A DNA stretch of 64,000 bases from Apostichopus parvimensis (Eukaryota > Echinodermata > Holothuroidea > Aspidochirotida > Stichopodidae): the NCBI GenBank assembly GCA_000934455.1, contig KN889392.1, positions 1 through 64,000 on the forward strand, in the 5' to 3' direction. The notes below the pieces were generated by a model. That model ran no database searches, was not told where the DNA came from, and worked only from the letters and a program-made list of their open reading frames with translations. Of this stretch, positions 1 to 14,200 are shown one piece after another (position 1 is the stretch's first letter; the number at the start of each line of letters is the position of its first letter). Both the position numbers and the translations under genes were made by a program.

Positions 1-2152
1 TAGTTTTTCTAAACAATTGGTGTTAAACAACACTTTATAGGTAACCATACTCAAGTAAAAGTTTCCATCAGCTTGCAATCAACACAATCCTGTTTGTACT
101 ACAGGGTACGTAACCATGCACCAGTGGGTTGGCTCGAGGGCCGCGCGCGTATTTTTTTCCCAGGACGAACGTGGGCATCGGCCAATCAAATCCCTGGATT
201 CCAAACATGTGACGCTTTTTCAAAAAACATGTTCTGAATCTTTTTTCCTAGTTTTGACCCCAGATTATGAACGACAATCCTTCATATTGTTAGATCAGAA
301 ACCCCAACCCACTTTCTAAACCCTAACTCTGATTTCAAACGAATTTGTCAATTCCTGAAAAACCTGAAACCCACGTTCGTCCTGGAAAAAAAAATACGCG
401 GGCCGCGCGCGTTACGGTTCTCGCGTAAATCGCAAAGCAAACGCGTATACAGTTAGCCATGTCCCTTATAGTATACTCCATGGGTTTTCAACTTATTTGG
501 TGCGCCCCTCTTAGCGCAAGTGAGAAGCAAGGAGAATGTACTGGGATAGGTCTCTGACCTACCTGAGCTACATTGTAAAAATAGGATGACGATAGAGTGT
601 GTTGCCATATCTAAATTTCCAAATCATTAAATTTGAAAGGGGAGAGGGTGGAAAATCGTCATAAATGTTCATCTAAACAGGCCGAGCTTAAATGTAGTAA
701 GTACAGGCCCTAAATTATTGCATGCTTTAATTGTTAGAAGTTTTCAAAAAAGAAAATCCCGGAAGGCCTTAACCCCCAAAATGGTCCCAAAAAATTTGAA
801 AAAAAAAAAAAAAAGAATGAAAGAACGCAGCAAGCAAAAAAACCTCCAAGAAGGTAATAAAAAAAACAGAAGAAGAATAACCAAAAAAGACCACAGTAGA
901 AGAACAACCAGAATAGGGGCCAACAAAAGAAAACATAACACCAACAACCAGCAGCTGCAATAAGCGACGATGTTCTTCGTAGCAACAACGCCGAAGAATA
1001 CTTCTAGTAAAAAAACAAAAAAATAATAGACAAAAAACATCACATAAGATGCCCTCAGCAGCTCCTCCCCCCAACAACACCCCCCCCCACAACACCAACC
1101 ATCACTGTATTGCCGTACACACCAATAAACTTTCAGATGCTGGCAAAGACGAATCTCACGTTTGCAGAGAAATTTGCGAAGAAAGAATCTTTCAAAACAG
1201 ATCCTATGTAATCCTTGTTAGTCACATTACTTTGTACTTGACAATACAAAACAGTGTTTACATTGAGAAAGCAACATTTAGACTGGACTTGACAACACCA
1301 CACACTGACATTGACTGATTACAGACTATTTGTTATATGCGATATACACCCAGCATTTCGTTCTACGTAAGCAGTGTCGATTACATTTTAATACTTCCAT
1401 ATCAAACATTAAATTCCTCAATAACAGATTATAACTCAGTCTCGCTAACAACACCATGATTCCGCCGAAATATCTATCATTTCCGTAACCCGCTTAAATC
1501 ACACTGTAAAGGGAATCGCATGTTGAAGGCTGAAGCATCAATATCCAACCAGCATGCGATCCCAAAAAAAAACCCAAGCCTGATACGACTGCAAACAGCA
1601 GTGTCGTCAGCCTATAATTTGCATACACAGGCGGCCGCCATTGTTGTGGGAGGGTGTACATACATTGACCAATACGAGTAGACCCTCTCGTAATCTATGT
1701 ACTCGCATTAGCTCAGCGCAGCACGTTCACTGTACTGTGTACGATCCTTCTTTCTCCTTTTGTTCATGGCTCTCGCATTCTCCTTCTTTCCTCACACACG
1801 TTCGTTTTGTGTGGGCTCGTTTCATTACCAATCATCATCAGATTCCGGTTATCGCCATATCACTGTGCGTCGAAAACCCTTCTTTCGTGATTCGTGGGAA
1901 ATTTAAGGAAATATGAGAGGTTCAAGAGCATGAAAATTTTGTCGGAATTCTCATATTTTGCAAGGCGTTCATGAAAGGTTCAGTGTATTGTGGCTTTATG
2001 GAGCAACAAATCTTGCTGACTGTACGGACTTAAAACATTACTTCGTTTTGAACATAATTTTCAACTCTAATTTACCTCCAGGTGATTTAACAGATGACCT
2101 AGTTGTGGAGCATCGGTTTCTTAAATCCTTATCGGAGGAGTAAGGGGTCAAA
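1..2152. promoter_or_regulatory. Upstream flank and putative promoter/5'UTR of ARID2
   Basis: It holds an inverted repeat at 131-414 and an A-rich stretch near 775-1080. The last kilobase before the ATG is more CpG-bearing and pyrimidine-rich. A likely 3' splice site (TTACCTCCAG near 2082) would place a 5'UTR exon boundary about 70 nt before the ATG. Short ORFs here have no recognisable product. Confidence 0.4.
131..414. repeat. Foldback / MITE-like inverted repeat
   Basis: The arm near 131-175 reads CGCGCGTA, a T run, then CCAGGACGAACGTGGG. The arm near 370-414 is its reverse complement (CCCACGTTCGTCCTGG, an A run, TACGCG). Both outer edges carry GGGCCGCGCGCG. The spacer is about 195 bp and noncoding. 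It could be a small nonautonomous DNA element. No clear target duplication was seen. Confidence 0.6.
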
Positions 2153-2244
2153 ATGGCCAAATTTCTGGACAAAGATCCGTTCGTTTACGAGCAGGAAAAG
2201 TCGGGCTTTCTTCAAAGTTTACATCAGTTTCATGCAGCCAGAGG
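2153..2244 (+). CDS. ARID2: ARID2 coding exon 1 (start, ARID helix 1)
   Basis: The ATG has good context (TCAAAATGG), and an in-frame TAA lies 12 nt upstream, which fixes the start. It encodes residues 1-30. The segment [12 protein letters not shown] matches the first ARID helix (human FLDELRQFHHSR). It ends in phase 2 with GG before a GTCAGT donor. A possible 5'UTR acceptor (CTCCAG) lies near 2082, so an upstream noncoding exon is plausible. Confidence 0.93.
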
Positions 2245-5200
2245 GTCAGTGTTTGTAATGATCAACATTCATTTAAATTTGCCTCCACATTTCTCGCGTT
2301 ATTGTTGTAATTCTTTGTTTACACTTCGACTCTTAGTTTAACATGGGTCTCGTCATTTCCTCGTGCACAATAAGGGTTAGCTTTGCTGTAAATTAATTAA
2401 TCAACTGAAGGCATATGATGTGCTCTTAGCTCAACTCCGTAGTTGTTATGTATTGAAATGTCTGTAGGACTGTAACTACATCATGGCTAGGTTGTGACAC
2501 TGATACTGAGTGTGGTGCTAGGGTTGTGGCCAGGCATCCCTAGCCTGTTTAAATCAAGGACCATTTTGTACCTTACTGCAAAATTCAGAGGGCAACACAG
2601 ATGTTGCCTGCCTTACTCAGCTTTATAACATTCTATTCTGATCGTTAACTTTCCAATACAAATTTAAAATTCAGTTTACTTGAATATTGCTACTGTGAAT
2701 TTGTACTGGCTATGGTAATAACTCATATGCTGCACAAGGGTCTTGACATTTGACTGCCACAGCAGTCTTTAACGGGAATGTACATCAAAATGGTTTACGT
2801 TGAAGTAAAATTGTACATTATTTTGTCCGTTAATTGCTGTCCAAAAATGTTCTATACCTTTGAAGATTATTGAGCTGAAGGCCTAGACAAGGCCTAACCT
2901 AAAACTTACGTGCACCATTTCTCTAAGAATGCATCACCCAGGCAAGTTATGCAGCGTGCCCCACTTCTTTTATTTGTTGTGTTACCATATTTTTGTAAAT
3001 TTAGACTGTTTGGTGGACATCCCATAGGGTGTGTGGTTGAACATATTTGATGGTAGAATTACCTAACAATGCCTTCTAAGTGAATGGCTTTGTAGTCTTC
3101 TTGAGAAATTTAGGCATATTACCCCAAAAAAGGACACCTTATGATGCTGTTCTCCATTATAACTTTGGCCTGGACAATATCCCAATGAAAGAGAAACACA
3201 TTTTCATGTTTCAAAGAGCACTACATGTATGTTAATTACCCTGGACATTACATTCCGTTAGACCACTAAATGTGTCACCTGTCAAAGTGAAATAACAGTC
3301 AGGGATCTCATTTAATGTGATTTAAGCAGATTGTTTGCTAGCAAGTAACGTAAGTGTATCTTCTGCTTCCTTCATACTTCTGTTAGATAATACTCCAATA
3401 AATATGGCATAAGTCCATGTAAATATCAGCAAAAGACTGCATTTCTTTGTCTCCCATATATAGTGCAGTCAGCTGGTAGTTAAATTAAGCCTTTTCAATT
3501 AACAATAATAATTAATAATAATAATTACAAGCAACTGTTACATTCGTCGACTGGTCGTGACTCAACTCGGACATTGTTACACGTTTGGAAAGTCTTGGTT
3601 AGTCGGGCCGTGTGTGCTTTTAAAACTATGACAGAACTAGACCGCAGTAGCAAAGTTTAAAAATATGTAACCAATCACAGGGTGATTAATTTGCTTGTGA
3701 CCTAAATATAGCTCCTGTCGTTAACAAGAAAGCAATGTTGTGAGCAGGTAGTCAGTTGTAAGTCTATTCATGACTATCAAAAGCTACTGTAGGTCACATC
3801 AGTTGAGTTGAGTCGGGCATTGTGCTGCTGGGCTTAGACACTTACAGTGCATGGCTGTGTGGTGATAGTTCTCAAGATATTCATGACACTATGACTAATG
3901 TGTTTATGGCACTAATTAATGTGTAATGAACTAGCCTCAACGATCTTGTCATAGAGGAAAACGTCAAATTAATTTCCATCATTCGGAAACCACATGCCGG
4001 ACTTATTTGTAAGGCTTCTATCATTCAGGCACAAGTAATCCAACTGAGTAAAATCATTCAGCCATGACTTACAATTGAACATTTAAGGTATCTAGTTTGA
4101 CAACCAACTGTGCTATAGTTCAATGTGTTTCTACACAACCTGTGAAAGCAGCTTTTTCATCCTTCCCCTCCTCCTCCCCCTCTCCTCCCCCTCTCCACCC
4201 GCTCCTCCCCTCCTCTCTGTTCTCTCCCTCCTAACCCTCCTCCTCTCCCTCTTCTCCCTCCCCCTCCTCTCCCTCCCTATCCCATTGACCTAGTAAAGTA
4301 TATCTGCATGTCTTCCCAGCAACATAAATAACCTTCTTGAAGACAAAGACAAACCAAAATCAATCTCACAGTTTGAATTATAAAATTCCTCAAGCTCAAA
4401 AGAACTGTTATAAATATTCGCTTTATCCTCGCACCATTCCTCAGTGGAACGCACTCCCACCTGATCTGAAATCAGCACCAAACACCACCTCCTTCAAGTT
4501 CATGCTGGAAAGTCAGCAGCACCATAAGCAAACTTGAAGGACTGCACGTTATCAGGGGCGATTTGTGCAGTACTACACCAAGACCAAGACCAAGTCTTGC
4601 ACACTAACATTTCCCAAGAACTTTGTCAATCTATGGTCGTGTGGAGTAAGATAAATTATGTAGTATTGTTGCCTTTATTAGTGTGTTAGCAAAAAACAAC
4701 TGTTCTACATTTGCTTCCACTCTCAGGATATTATCCTCACTGAGCCTTTTGCTGTACATACAGACCTGTAGTTGTCCACCTGTCATATTAAATGTCTGGT
4801 TAAGTGTTGGGTAGGGTAATTGGCAATTCGCTAATCATGAACGGAAAGTTTTAGTGTTTACCTGCAGGAAACTGAAAAAAGTACTTTTTCTTTTGAACAA
4901 TAAAAACAGTTAATTTATTTTCGTATTGCATACTGTACCACTGCAGAAATAGAAATGATTATTTAAGCAATTCTTCATGCAATTTTACCTCCAAATTTGT
5001 AGACAACATAACCTTTGCTAACCACAATTTTACAGTTTATGATAGCACTCCTTGTACCTTGTGTCTTGTTCATTAAACTAACTGAAGGTTTAGCTGTGCA
5101 AATACCTGTACTGTGACTAAATAGCGATGATTATGGCTGTATCGGCAAGGTTCACCCTCGATTGTAAAAATCTGGTAAAAAATTGGTAAAAAGGTGAAGT

Positions 5201-8200
5201 AGTTGTTGTTTTTATTTGTAAGAGCTCTGTATAATGAAACAGCAGGAATGAAACATGCATACAGTGTATCTGTTGGTACTTTAGCCTCAAACCATGCAAG
5301 ATCCAATTCTCTTCAAGATGGTGCTTAGACTTTAAGCATCAACCAAGAGATATCCTGCTTCCCAGTGGTGAAAATCTTTGACTATGTGTACTGTTACCGG
5401 GCACTCGTACAGCAATGTATATCCGACAATTATTCAAAGCATAATTGAAATTTTGCTTTAAGCCTGGCACGCACCAGTTGGCTTCACATGTTTGTCTGCA
5501 TGTTACTTTGCATCAAAACATTTGTATGTATTGAAAAAATACTTGTAAGCTGTTTGATACAATACATTCTTTGCTATTGATATGTATCTGGTTTTCTTAA
5601 AACCCATGATGTAGCACAGTAAATTTCAGGAAAGACTATTTTTGAGTGTTTTTATCATACCGTACAGGTCTGTAAATAATATGAAATTAATGAAAGTAGA
5701 ACTGAGCAGGAAAGGAAACATACACGTCCCTTCTGTAACTAATAGAAAGGAAATTGAAGAAGAAATGTATCTAGGTATCATTCTCTAATTAGTAATTAGG
5801 TTGAGTAAAATATGACCTACCTATTTTGATGCCAGAGTGGTACTGTAACATTTTCATACAGTAGCCCTAATTTTTGAAAGAAAAAGACTGTTAAAGACCA
5901 AGACAGACATTGGCATCGCAGTGTTTTGATGCTCTATGAGAGACAATTTTTTTTTTTTTTTTTTTTTGCATATGGCATTATAAACATTTATAAGTTTCTT
6001 GCATACAAAATGTGTGTGTTTCCACTAAATGTGCTAAAGTACTAAATACTACATGAATGGTAGAATTAGGATGGAGGGGAAGTGGTTGTTGACTATGAGG
6101 TGGGTCGGAAGGGGTGCTAAAATGTTACGAGTTGGTAGACCCGGTCACTCAGTGCAGTAGCAATGAGAGGATTGATTAGTAATTTAGTGTTATCATTGTG
6201 TGAATACAATTACATATCTATCCATTGAGTTTTGGAGATTTTTCATTCATATTGATCTGTTGTTTCCTTCCTGATAGGACTCCCTTCAGACGAAAACCAA
6301 CTGTCGATGCCAAAGGACTGGATTTGTACCTGTTGTACTTGAAAGTAACTGGTCTTGGAGGCTTTCAAAAGGTTTGTCTACAACATATTGATAAGTCGTT
6401 TTTGGGCTATTTGCTACACTAGAAAAATTTAAATGTAGCAAATGTCTAGGAACCTCTACAAGTTGGGTACAAAGCTTAAAGACTATATTTTACCAGGAAA
6501 TAGTTGCTATTTTTTTTTTCCTCAGTATTTGATGAGAAGACTTCCGATGTCCATTTTCATGGAATAAACTTTCATGGTTTCAATTTCAATTTCTTTATTC
6601 CAGTATAAATTATCAAATTTATAAATAGGACACATAAAAAATGATACATGAAAGACGTAAAAATGTACAAACATGAAATGAACAAAAAAAAGAAAAGAAG
6701 TAAGATGGAGGATTAGAAGTTTTAAAGATTAAAATGGTTTTGTCATTTCCTATCTTTCCCTTTGTTGTTTGTAACAATCTTTCATTTACTAGATACTTAT
6801 AGAGCGAGGGTTTGTTTCCTGAAATCCATGGAACCAACTCCCCCACCCCATCCCCACCCCCAGGTGGTACTGCAAGGGCAGGGCTTCACAGCTTCCACAA
6901 TCCTGGAGCAAACATGTGCTTTTCGTACATGTGTGTATAAATGTCCTGTATCGGTTGCATTAGACACCGTCTGTAGCTTCCATCCGATTCTCAATTAAAT
7001 GTCTGTGACTTATGGTGTGAAGAAGCCCTACTTTACAGCTTTTACAGCTTACTTGCAGGTTAACTGGAGTTTGTGCAGTTAGAATGAATCTAACCATCAC
7101 AATATTTGAAAAATATGTATTATTGATTTTGCAATTTGTGTACATGTTAGGTTAAACATACATGCGTCCTATTATGCATTAATTGTGCACAGTTTTGAAA
7201 ATGAATCAATCATACACACACAGTACATGTCGTGCCAGTTTGTCATAATAGTAGTTTACAGTCACTGCAGTACGTACAGTAGTCGACAAAGTTAACACAA
7301 GCATGAACTTTGCACAGTCTGACTTTTTTCCAATGTTTTTCTCAATGAATAGTATAACTACGAGGCAACTTACAAGTTGATTATTTGTGGGGTTAAGAAA
7401 GGTCGTAGTTATTGCAATTAATTGTCATAGACCATGCCATAAGACCGTTGCGATGGTGTCCATTGTTACACCTATATATATTATCAACTGTTATTTTATG
7501 GTTTTGCTTGAGTGAACTGTATTTCTAAGTCTCAATGTTTTCTCACAATGTTTAGCCTGTATTTGCAAGTTAGTTCATTGTTATGTCATCCTATTCAGAG
7601 AGCTGTTCTTGGCACTGGGTTCTGGCTAGTTCATTACTGAGTTTGCCACCAGGTTGTACGCTGCAGGGACAGCACATGATAAGTACTGTATTAATAGTGA
7701 TGTACAGTAATTTGATTTGAGCAAAATTGCTCTGTGGGTCAAGCGTCAAATAGATTAGCTAGTAAAAATGAGTTACCCACCCTGACTACAATACAGTCTA
7801 CCATACATTCTACCATACAGTCTACTATACAGTCTACCATACAGTCTACCATATGTAGTCTACCATACAGTCTGAAATACAGTCTACCATACAGTCTACT
7901 ATACAGTCTACCATACAGTCTGAAATACAGTCTACCATACAGTCTACCCTACAGACTACCATACAGTCTACCATACAGACTTCCATACTGTCTACCATAC
8001 AGTCTACCATACAGTCTACCATGCAGACTACCATACAGTCTACCAAACCATCTACCATACAGTCTACCATACAGTCTACAATACAGTCTACCATATGTAA
8101 GTTTAGTGGTTTTCCGTACTGGCGTGCCCTCCCAAAAGTATGATGACTCAGGGGAGAGAAGTTGCAAAGATAACGCAGAAACAAAAGATTAACGGTTTAT

Positions 8201-11200
8201 TTGGATAATTTAATAACTTAACTGGAGCAAACTAAATATAAAATATAAAACATAATTTACTTACAAGTCACAAACTCACTACACACACATGAATCAAACG
8301 TACTCACTCACTCCCAAGTGTTGGCCGGTCAACCATCCGTACTCACTGCCTCATTCATAAGCTCTGCCAAACATTTTCAAACACAAAGTTCTATCACACC
8401 ACACGCACACACTCACACCAGTTGCACGCATGCACCACAAACAGCGCGCCGCGCCCGATACTTTTTAAAACCTCTGTTACATAATTAAACCGATGCGTCG
8501 ATAAAAGCGCACCATAGCCTAACGCTACACTATATACATGTACGCCCACACAAGAATACGCCTATCGTTACAATCGCTCATTTACACACTTTCCACCTGA
8601 AACGCAGACTTCTCCTGAAGTCTAAAAATAGTCAATCGTTACAATCGCTCATTTACACATACAGTCTACCATACAGACTACCATACAGTCTACCAAGTCT
8701 ACCATACAGTCTACAATACAGACTACAATACAGTCTACCATACAGTCTACCATACAGACTACCATACAGTCTACCATACAGTCTACCATAAAGTCTACCA
8801 TACAGTCTACCATACAGACTACCATACAGTCTACCATACAGTCTACCATACAGTCTACCAAACAGACTACCATACAGTCTACAATACAGTAAAGTTTAAA
8901 CCATACGTCTACCATACAGTCTGCTGTACAGTCTACCATACGGTTCACCATACAGTCCACCATACAGCCTACCATCCAGTCTATCATGCCTTCTACCATA
9001 GTCTACCATACAGTGAGTCTACCAGACAGTCTGCAATACAGTCTACCATACAGTCTACCATACAGTACAAACCCTAAAGGTACTCTACCAGAAGGCGTTA
9101 GCAGTTAATGTCTGGACAATGGGTTGTCACAAAAAACAAAACAAATCCCCCAACTCATTTTTACAGAACATCAGCCAGTGACAGTTCTCTCACTACTTGT
9201 GCCCACTGAGGCAGATTTTCTTTAAGTGATACAAACAAAAGAAATTCAACAGAAAAGAATGGAAAGATAAAGAACTAACAAGATTCTGAGGGAAATGAAA
9301 GATGAAAGTCTGCTTGAAGTAGACTTTACCACTATTGAAAATAAGACCAATTATGGGGAGAGGGGAACCACCTTTCTCCTTCTCCCAGACTGGGAGACCC
9401 CTTCTTCCAGTCTTCAAATTTGAGCATTTGACACCCGGGAACTGTGTGTGATTTAGACTCACTACTTGTCATATATTCCTCTCCCTTTTCGTTCTTGTCC
9501 TCTTGTGGTCAGTGTTTCCTGACAGATCCATAGCAAATTATTGTTGTTCCATAAGATCTTGTTTATAATCAGATATTTGAACGATATTTTTATGTAAACA
9601 TAAGCATCAACCATTAAGGATAGTCTTTCTAATATATATATATAAGTTTTGTGCATATGTTTGGATGCTTTCGATTTCCTTTCACAGGAAGCGGGCTTGC
9701 ATACTTGTTTGGGAGAGTTTCCTGCAATTTTCCCCTTGTCCTTTTACCTCTATTCATTGTTCATATGTACTTCAAATATATGATACTGTATATGTATAAA
9801 ACTGGGTCATTGTCTGACTCTGCCTTGTGCATGCAGTGGATATAATTACATACCGGTCTGTTAGTATACAAAGAACCTTTTGGCTAAATTTGGCTTTATG
9901 CTTTTGGAGTATTAAGATTCTCAAAGTACATCATTTTAACTTAGTGTGTAGAACGACCAAGGTTTTACAGTCGCTCATCAAAAATTTCAAAAAAATTGAG
10001 ATTCTATTATTTGGATTTGTTTTCCTTAGTGTGCTGTAATTATGTTCTTACTATAGGTGTCAAGCAGACTTTTAGACACACAAAAGAATGGTTACCTGTT
10101 CATTAAAAATGCATATATTTGTCAGCTTTTCATATGCAGATGAGAAGAATTGTGTGTAGAAGTTATGTCTGGCTGTGGTGATCTCATCATGTATGTAATA
10201 ATGAGTGCTTAAATTGTGTTCAGTTGTGCAATGAACACATGTACTTACTATATAGTTGTTTTGAACACCTTTACATTTTCATTTCTCGTTTCTCCATAGA
10301 TCACAGATAATGGACAGTGGGATGACCTACTAGAGCTATTTGAGTTACCTAGGAATTGTAGTCATGCTGCTAATGCCTTACGTCAGTCTTATATCAAGTA
10401 AGTCTTGTCGTTTTGTTTCATTATGCTGTTATTATTTTGACTCAGTTATGTATACCTGATTGTTGGAGGACGAATGTTTGGGGAAGGGTGGGGGAGAGGT
10501 TCGTCCCAGCCGTGTCTGATTTGGAATTATATCCGAGCATCTTCGTACAGGAAAAAAGTAGTGTATCTTGAACGATCTCTCTAAGAGGTGCTGTCTTCAA
10601 TACAAAATCCTATGTGGGAAGCAGGTAGCTTACTTGTGCGATTGAACCCCAATCTTCGTGATTGGAATTGCTTCTTTTCAAATTCTACAAATTTTGGGAA
10701 CATTATGCCTGATGTCAAAAACTTATCACTGGATAAATTTTTATTTCTATCTTTTTCTGGGGAGCTATATCAACTTATTTTTGTTAACGTCTTGATCAAG
10801 ATTCTGTGGCCATTGTATGTATGTCATCTAGGCAAGGTTAGTTTTACAATATTGAATGTTACAAGATTTCATTCATTCTTCCTTTGACTGTTTCTGTTAA
10901 AATTAGTCAATATTTCTCACGACTATAATATTTTAATAAAATAGTCGCCCAAAATTATTATTGCTCTGGCCTCAAGACAAGGACATTTTCTGCTATATAT
11001 CTAATATCAATCATGATTATAAAGGGCATTGTTTATAGATATATCACAGTAGCCTTCAAGACACGTCTTTCGAGCGTACATATAGATTCTGCAGGATTGC
11101 TGCTCTAGTTGTTGTTTTTGTTGAGCACTGTCAAACGTTTGTACTACTACAGTACGTAGAAAGTCATTCACATGGCTGTAATAATGATTTCTCGTCATCT

Positions 11201-14200
11201 GCGTCGTGGTCGTGTAAATGGAGATTATATAAAATGATTGAAAGGAACCTCTCTTCGGTAGTCATGTCGGTTGATTCATTCCTCTCTTACCTGTCTCTCG
11301 TCAATTCATGCATTTTGCCAGATCTACCTATTTAACCTGAGAAATTGATAGCGTTCTTTCATAGCTGAGCTGCGACTCCACAGAAGGGACTCACTCTTCT
11401 CATTTCGTGTCAGTCTTTTGTTAATATGTCAGATAAGTAGATTAGTTTAGGAAGAGTGAGGAAGTGGCGGGGAATAATTCATCTGGTATCTTGTCACAGA
11501 AATGCTGTTACAACTTTGTTATCCAAGTGCAGAGATGTATAGCAGTCTGTGTACACAGAAATGAAAGTATCTTATACCAGAGAGACCAAATTCAGAGCCT
11601 GCAGATATGCTATGCAAAATGTGAACACTAAATTATTCCCCTGGTGGGGGAGTTGACCCACTTTTGAGTGATTAAGTGGGAAGCAGATCTACTTAAATAT
11701 TAACCAACGTTTGCAGGTTTGTTAAATGAAGATGTGCATGGTGTGAGTGGAGGCAGGTAGTAGTATTAAGATGCCATGGTTCTATATTAATACTCAAGGC
11801 AATTTAGTTTTGTGTGTAGAATATCGTGTTACTTTGATGAACTAATAAATTGTGATATATACATTTTTCCCTGCTTCAAAAGCTGCCAGTACAAACATCG
11901 TGTTAGCTGTATAGTGGGTGTAGATCTGTCAACTCTGGAATCTAAAACTATTGCAGGGAAGATAAATACGGAGGTGAACGTTATTGCATAAAAAGACAAG
12001 ATTAATGACATGATGTCTGTGTGTGAAAGCTTGTATAGAAACTAGTTCAGCTAACGTAACAGTTTTTACATGTATATCTCCATTGGGTATACTGTAGTGT
12101 AGCATTGATCATTGGTCATTTGATACTAGAGAAAAAAGTTTGCGTCCCGTGAAAAAGGCTTGCGTCCAGATCGAACACCTATTGCGTTTATTGCATGACC
12201 TACTTTTACTAGTGCAGTTGTCAAGTTGCGAGTATATCACTGCCTATACTTTGTGAATGCTCTGCACAGTATATAGGGCAGATGGCCCAGTGCAGTAGCT
12301 TTCTGTTTCACAGGGGTGCCCGCCCTGCCCCACTTTTTGCCCACCCTGCCCCTCTTAACCGTGCTTGTACTTCCCACTTCTGTGGTAGCTCCATGCTTTG
12401 ACCTTGCAGTGCTTTCACCAACGCTACCAACTCCATTGCCTGGAGACGGGTTAGAGAGGAGAGCCCACCTACAAGAATCCCTGTACCTACAGTGCAGATC
12501 TCTCGCTAAATTCTACATGAATAAATTCTCATTCATACTGCATGTACATAGGCCTGGTCGAACTATAGAGTTTCAACTTCACATGCGCAAATCATCAAAA
12601 CCTGACCCAGCGTTTACTCTGGGTGCTTTGCAGTGTTTGCAAACAACCAGCTCCACGAAAAGTACAGTAGGCTTACGCAAATAACTTTGTACGCGATGCT
12701 GATTAAAAATAAATCAAACTTCAGTGGCTACTTTTGACAATGCATGCAGTACAATAGTTTATGCATGAATGTTGTACCAAAAGAATGACTGGAAGCACAT
12801 GGTCAAAGGGACTGCAAAAATTTATGCAAGTTTGCAACAAACTAATTACTGTGGTATGAATGCACATTTTACATTAGCAACTCTCAATGTGGAGAGAACA
12901 AACATACTGTGAGATGAAAAATCCTTGTCAGTATTAGAGATGTTAGTTTCCCCACAAATTCATAGATTATCTCAACTCACAACATATCTGATCAAAACAA
13001 TGATACAAATATTACGTGATAGTCTCAGAAACAATTCAAGTGCATCTTCGCACCATGAGCGCTTGTTGTCGAAATGCAACAAGGCCTAGGCTTATGATAT
13101 TTGAGTGCACACATATGATAGCTTATAGCACAAACTTCGCTATCTCTACACAGGGGAAAGTAACATTAGAAGTAGTGGCATACTTTGTGTTCATCGAGCA
13201 TTACAGATACAAGCATGTTTGCGGATAATCGGTAAGGGACTATTATCCAATGAAATCACAGGAAATTTGGAAAAGCATCATTGACTATTATTAGCGTGAA
13301 AATTTCTGTAATGGAAATGGTGTTAACAGTAACACTGTACCTTGCCATTGATCGTTATGATTTATTTGTTTGCAAACAAATTCAGTCATCCATAGGATTG
13401 GAAGAAATTTTGGTTCTTTCCACGAGTAGTAATTTTGTGAAAAGAAAGATTTTCATTCAAAGAGGTGTTCTGAAATGTTCGTCATAGGCCTAGTTGTGTT
13501 GGTGTGTACTTAGGCTTTGTGTCTCAAATAAAACGAAGTTTGTGGCCGCCTGGACTGCAAGCAACTTGAAGATTTTGCGTCTCTGGCTAAAACATTGAGT
13601 CCCAGATCTGCAGAATGCTATGTTCATAACAATGCTGTATACTGTACTTTTCTTCATTAGAACTTTGTATACTGTGTTCTGGATTCCACTTTATACAGTA
13701 GCCTGATTCCTGTGCACAGTAATTCAACACTGTGGTTTTTTTAAACATAATTCATACATACAGTAGCTCAGTTTTCGTGCATGTACAGTAGGCTGTCCAG
13801 ATACAACTGATCAAGTTTCACTTCATATACTGTTGCTTGTTAAGTCCCTGATCTGGACTTATGGAATAATGGTGTTGTCAAAGTTACCTACTAAAACATT
13901 TTGATAGGCAATGTTGCTGGCATTTCACTACTTTTCTGTGTTGATTGGTATTGTAGAACTTGTACAGTATAGGGACTACTGTATAGTTCAATATATTTTG
14001 AATCATTAACCCAGAGTGCTGAACAAATATTGTTTGTCATTTCAAGGCACTAAATCAAGGTTTTAGATACATACTTTACAGTCAGATATAACTAGAAGTG
14101 ATCAACATTGGAGAGATTTACTGCACTCTCCTCTCTAAGCCGTCTCGAAGCAATGAAGTTTGCTTACATGTACAGTATATGTTGCGCACACTGTTAATAC

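Larger units (their letters stand above)
2245..6277. other. ARID2 intron 1
   Basis: Noncoding apart from a LINE remnant at about 4315-4600, which follows a C/T-rich low-complexity block at about 4160-4275. There are AAT microsatellite traces near 3505-3530 and a T run near 5948. No gene is seen. Confidence 0.8.
6372..10299. other. ARID2 intron 2
   Basis: It contains a possible LINE 3' tail (6550-6700), the split 12-bp minisatellite and the solo LTR. The rest is AT-rich with no recognisable gene. Confidence 0.8.

Noticed and set aside
718-1098. Lys-rich plus-strand ORF and Phe-rich minus-strand ORFs
   Set aside because: They lie in an A-rich low-complexity stretch. Opposite-strand ORFs simply mirror the composition.
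4290-4481. Minus-strand ORF opposite the LINE remnant
   Set aside because: It is the shadow of the LINE reading frame on the plus strand.
7734-8192. 152-codon plus-strand ORF and several minus-strand ORFs over the 12-bp repeat
   Set aside because: They follow from a period divisible by three. The peptides are pure repeat.
12316-12684. 122-codon ORF in intron 3
   Set aside because: No recognisable domain, no splice or promoter context, and composition typical of a chance frame.
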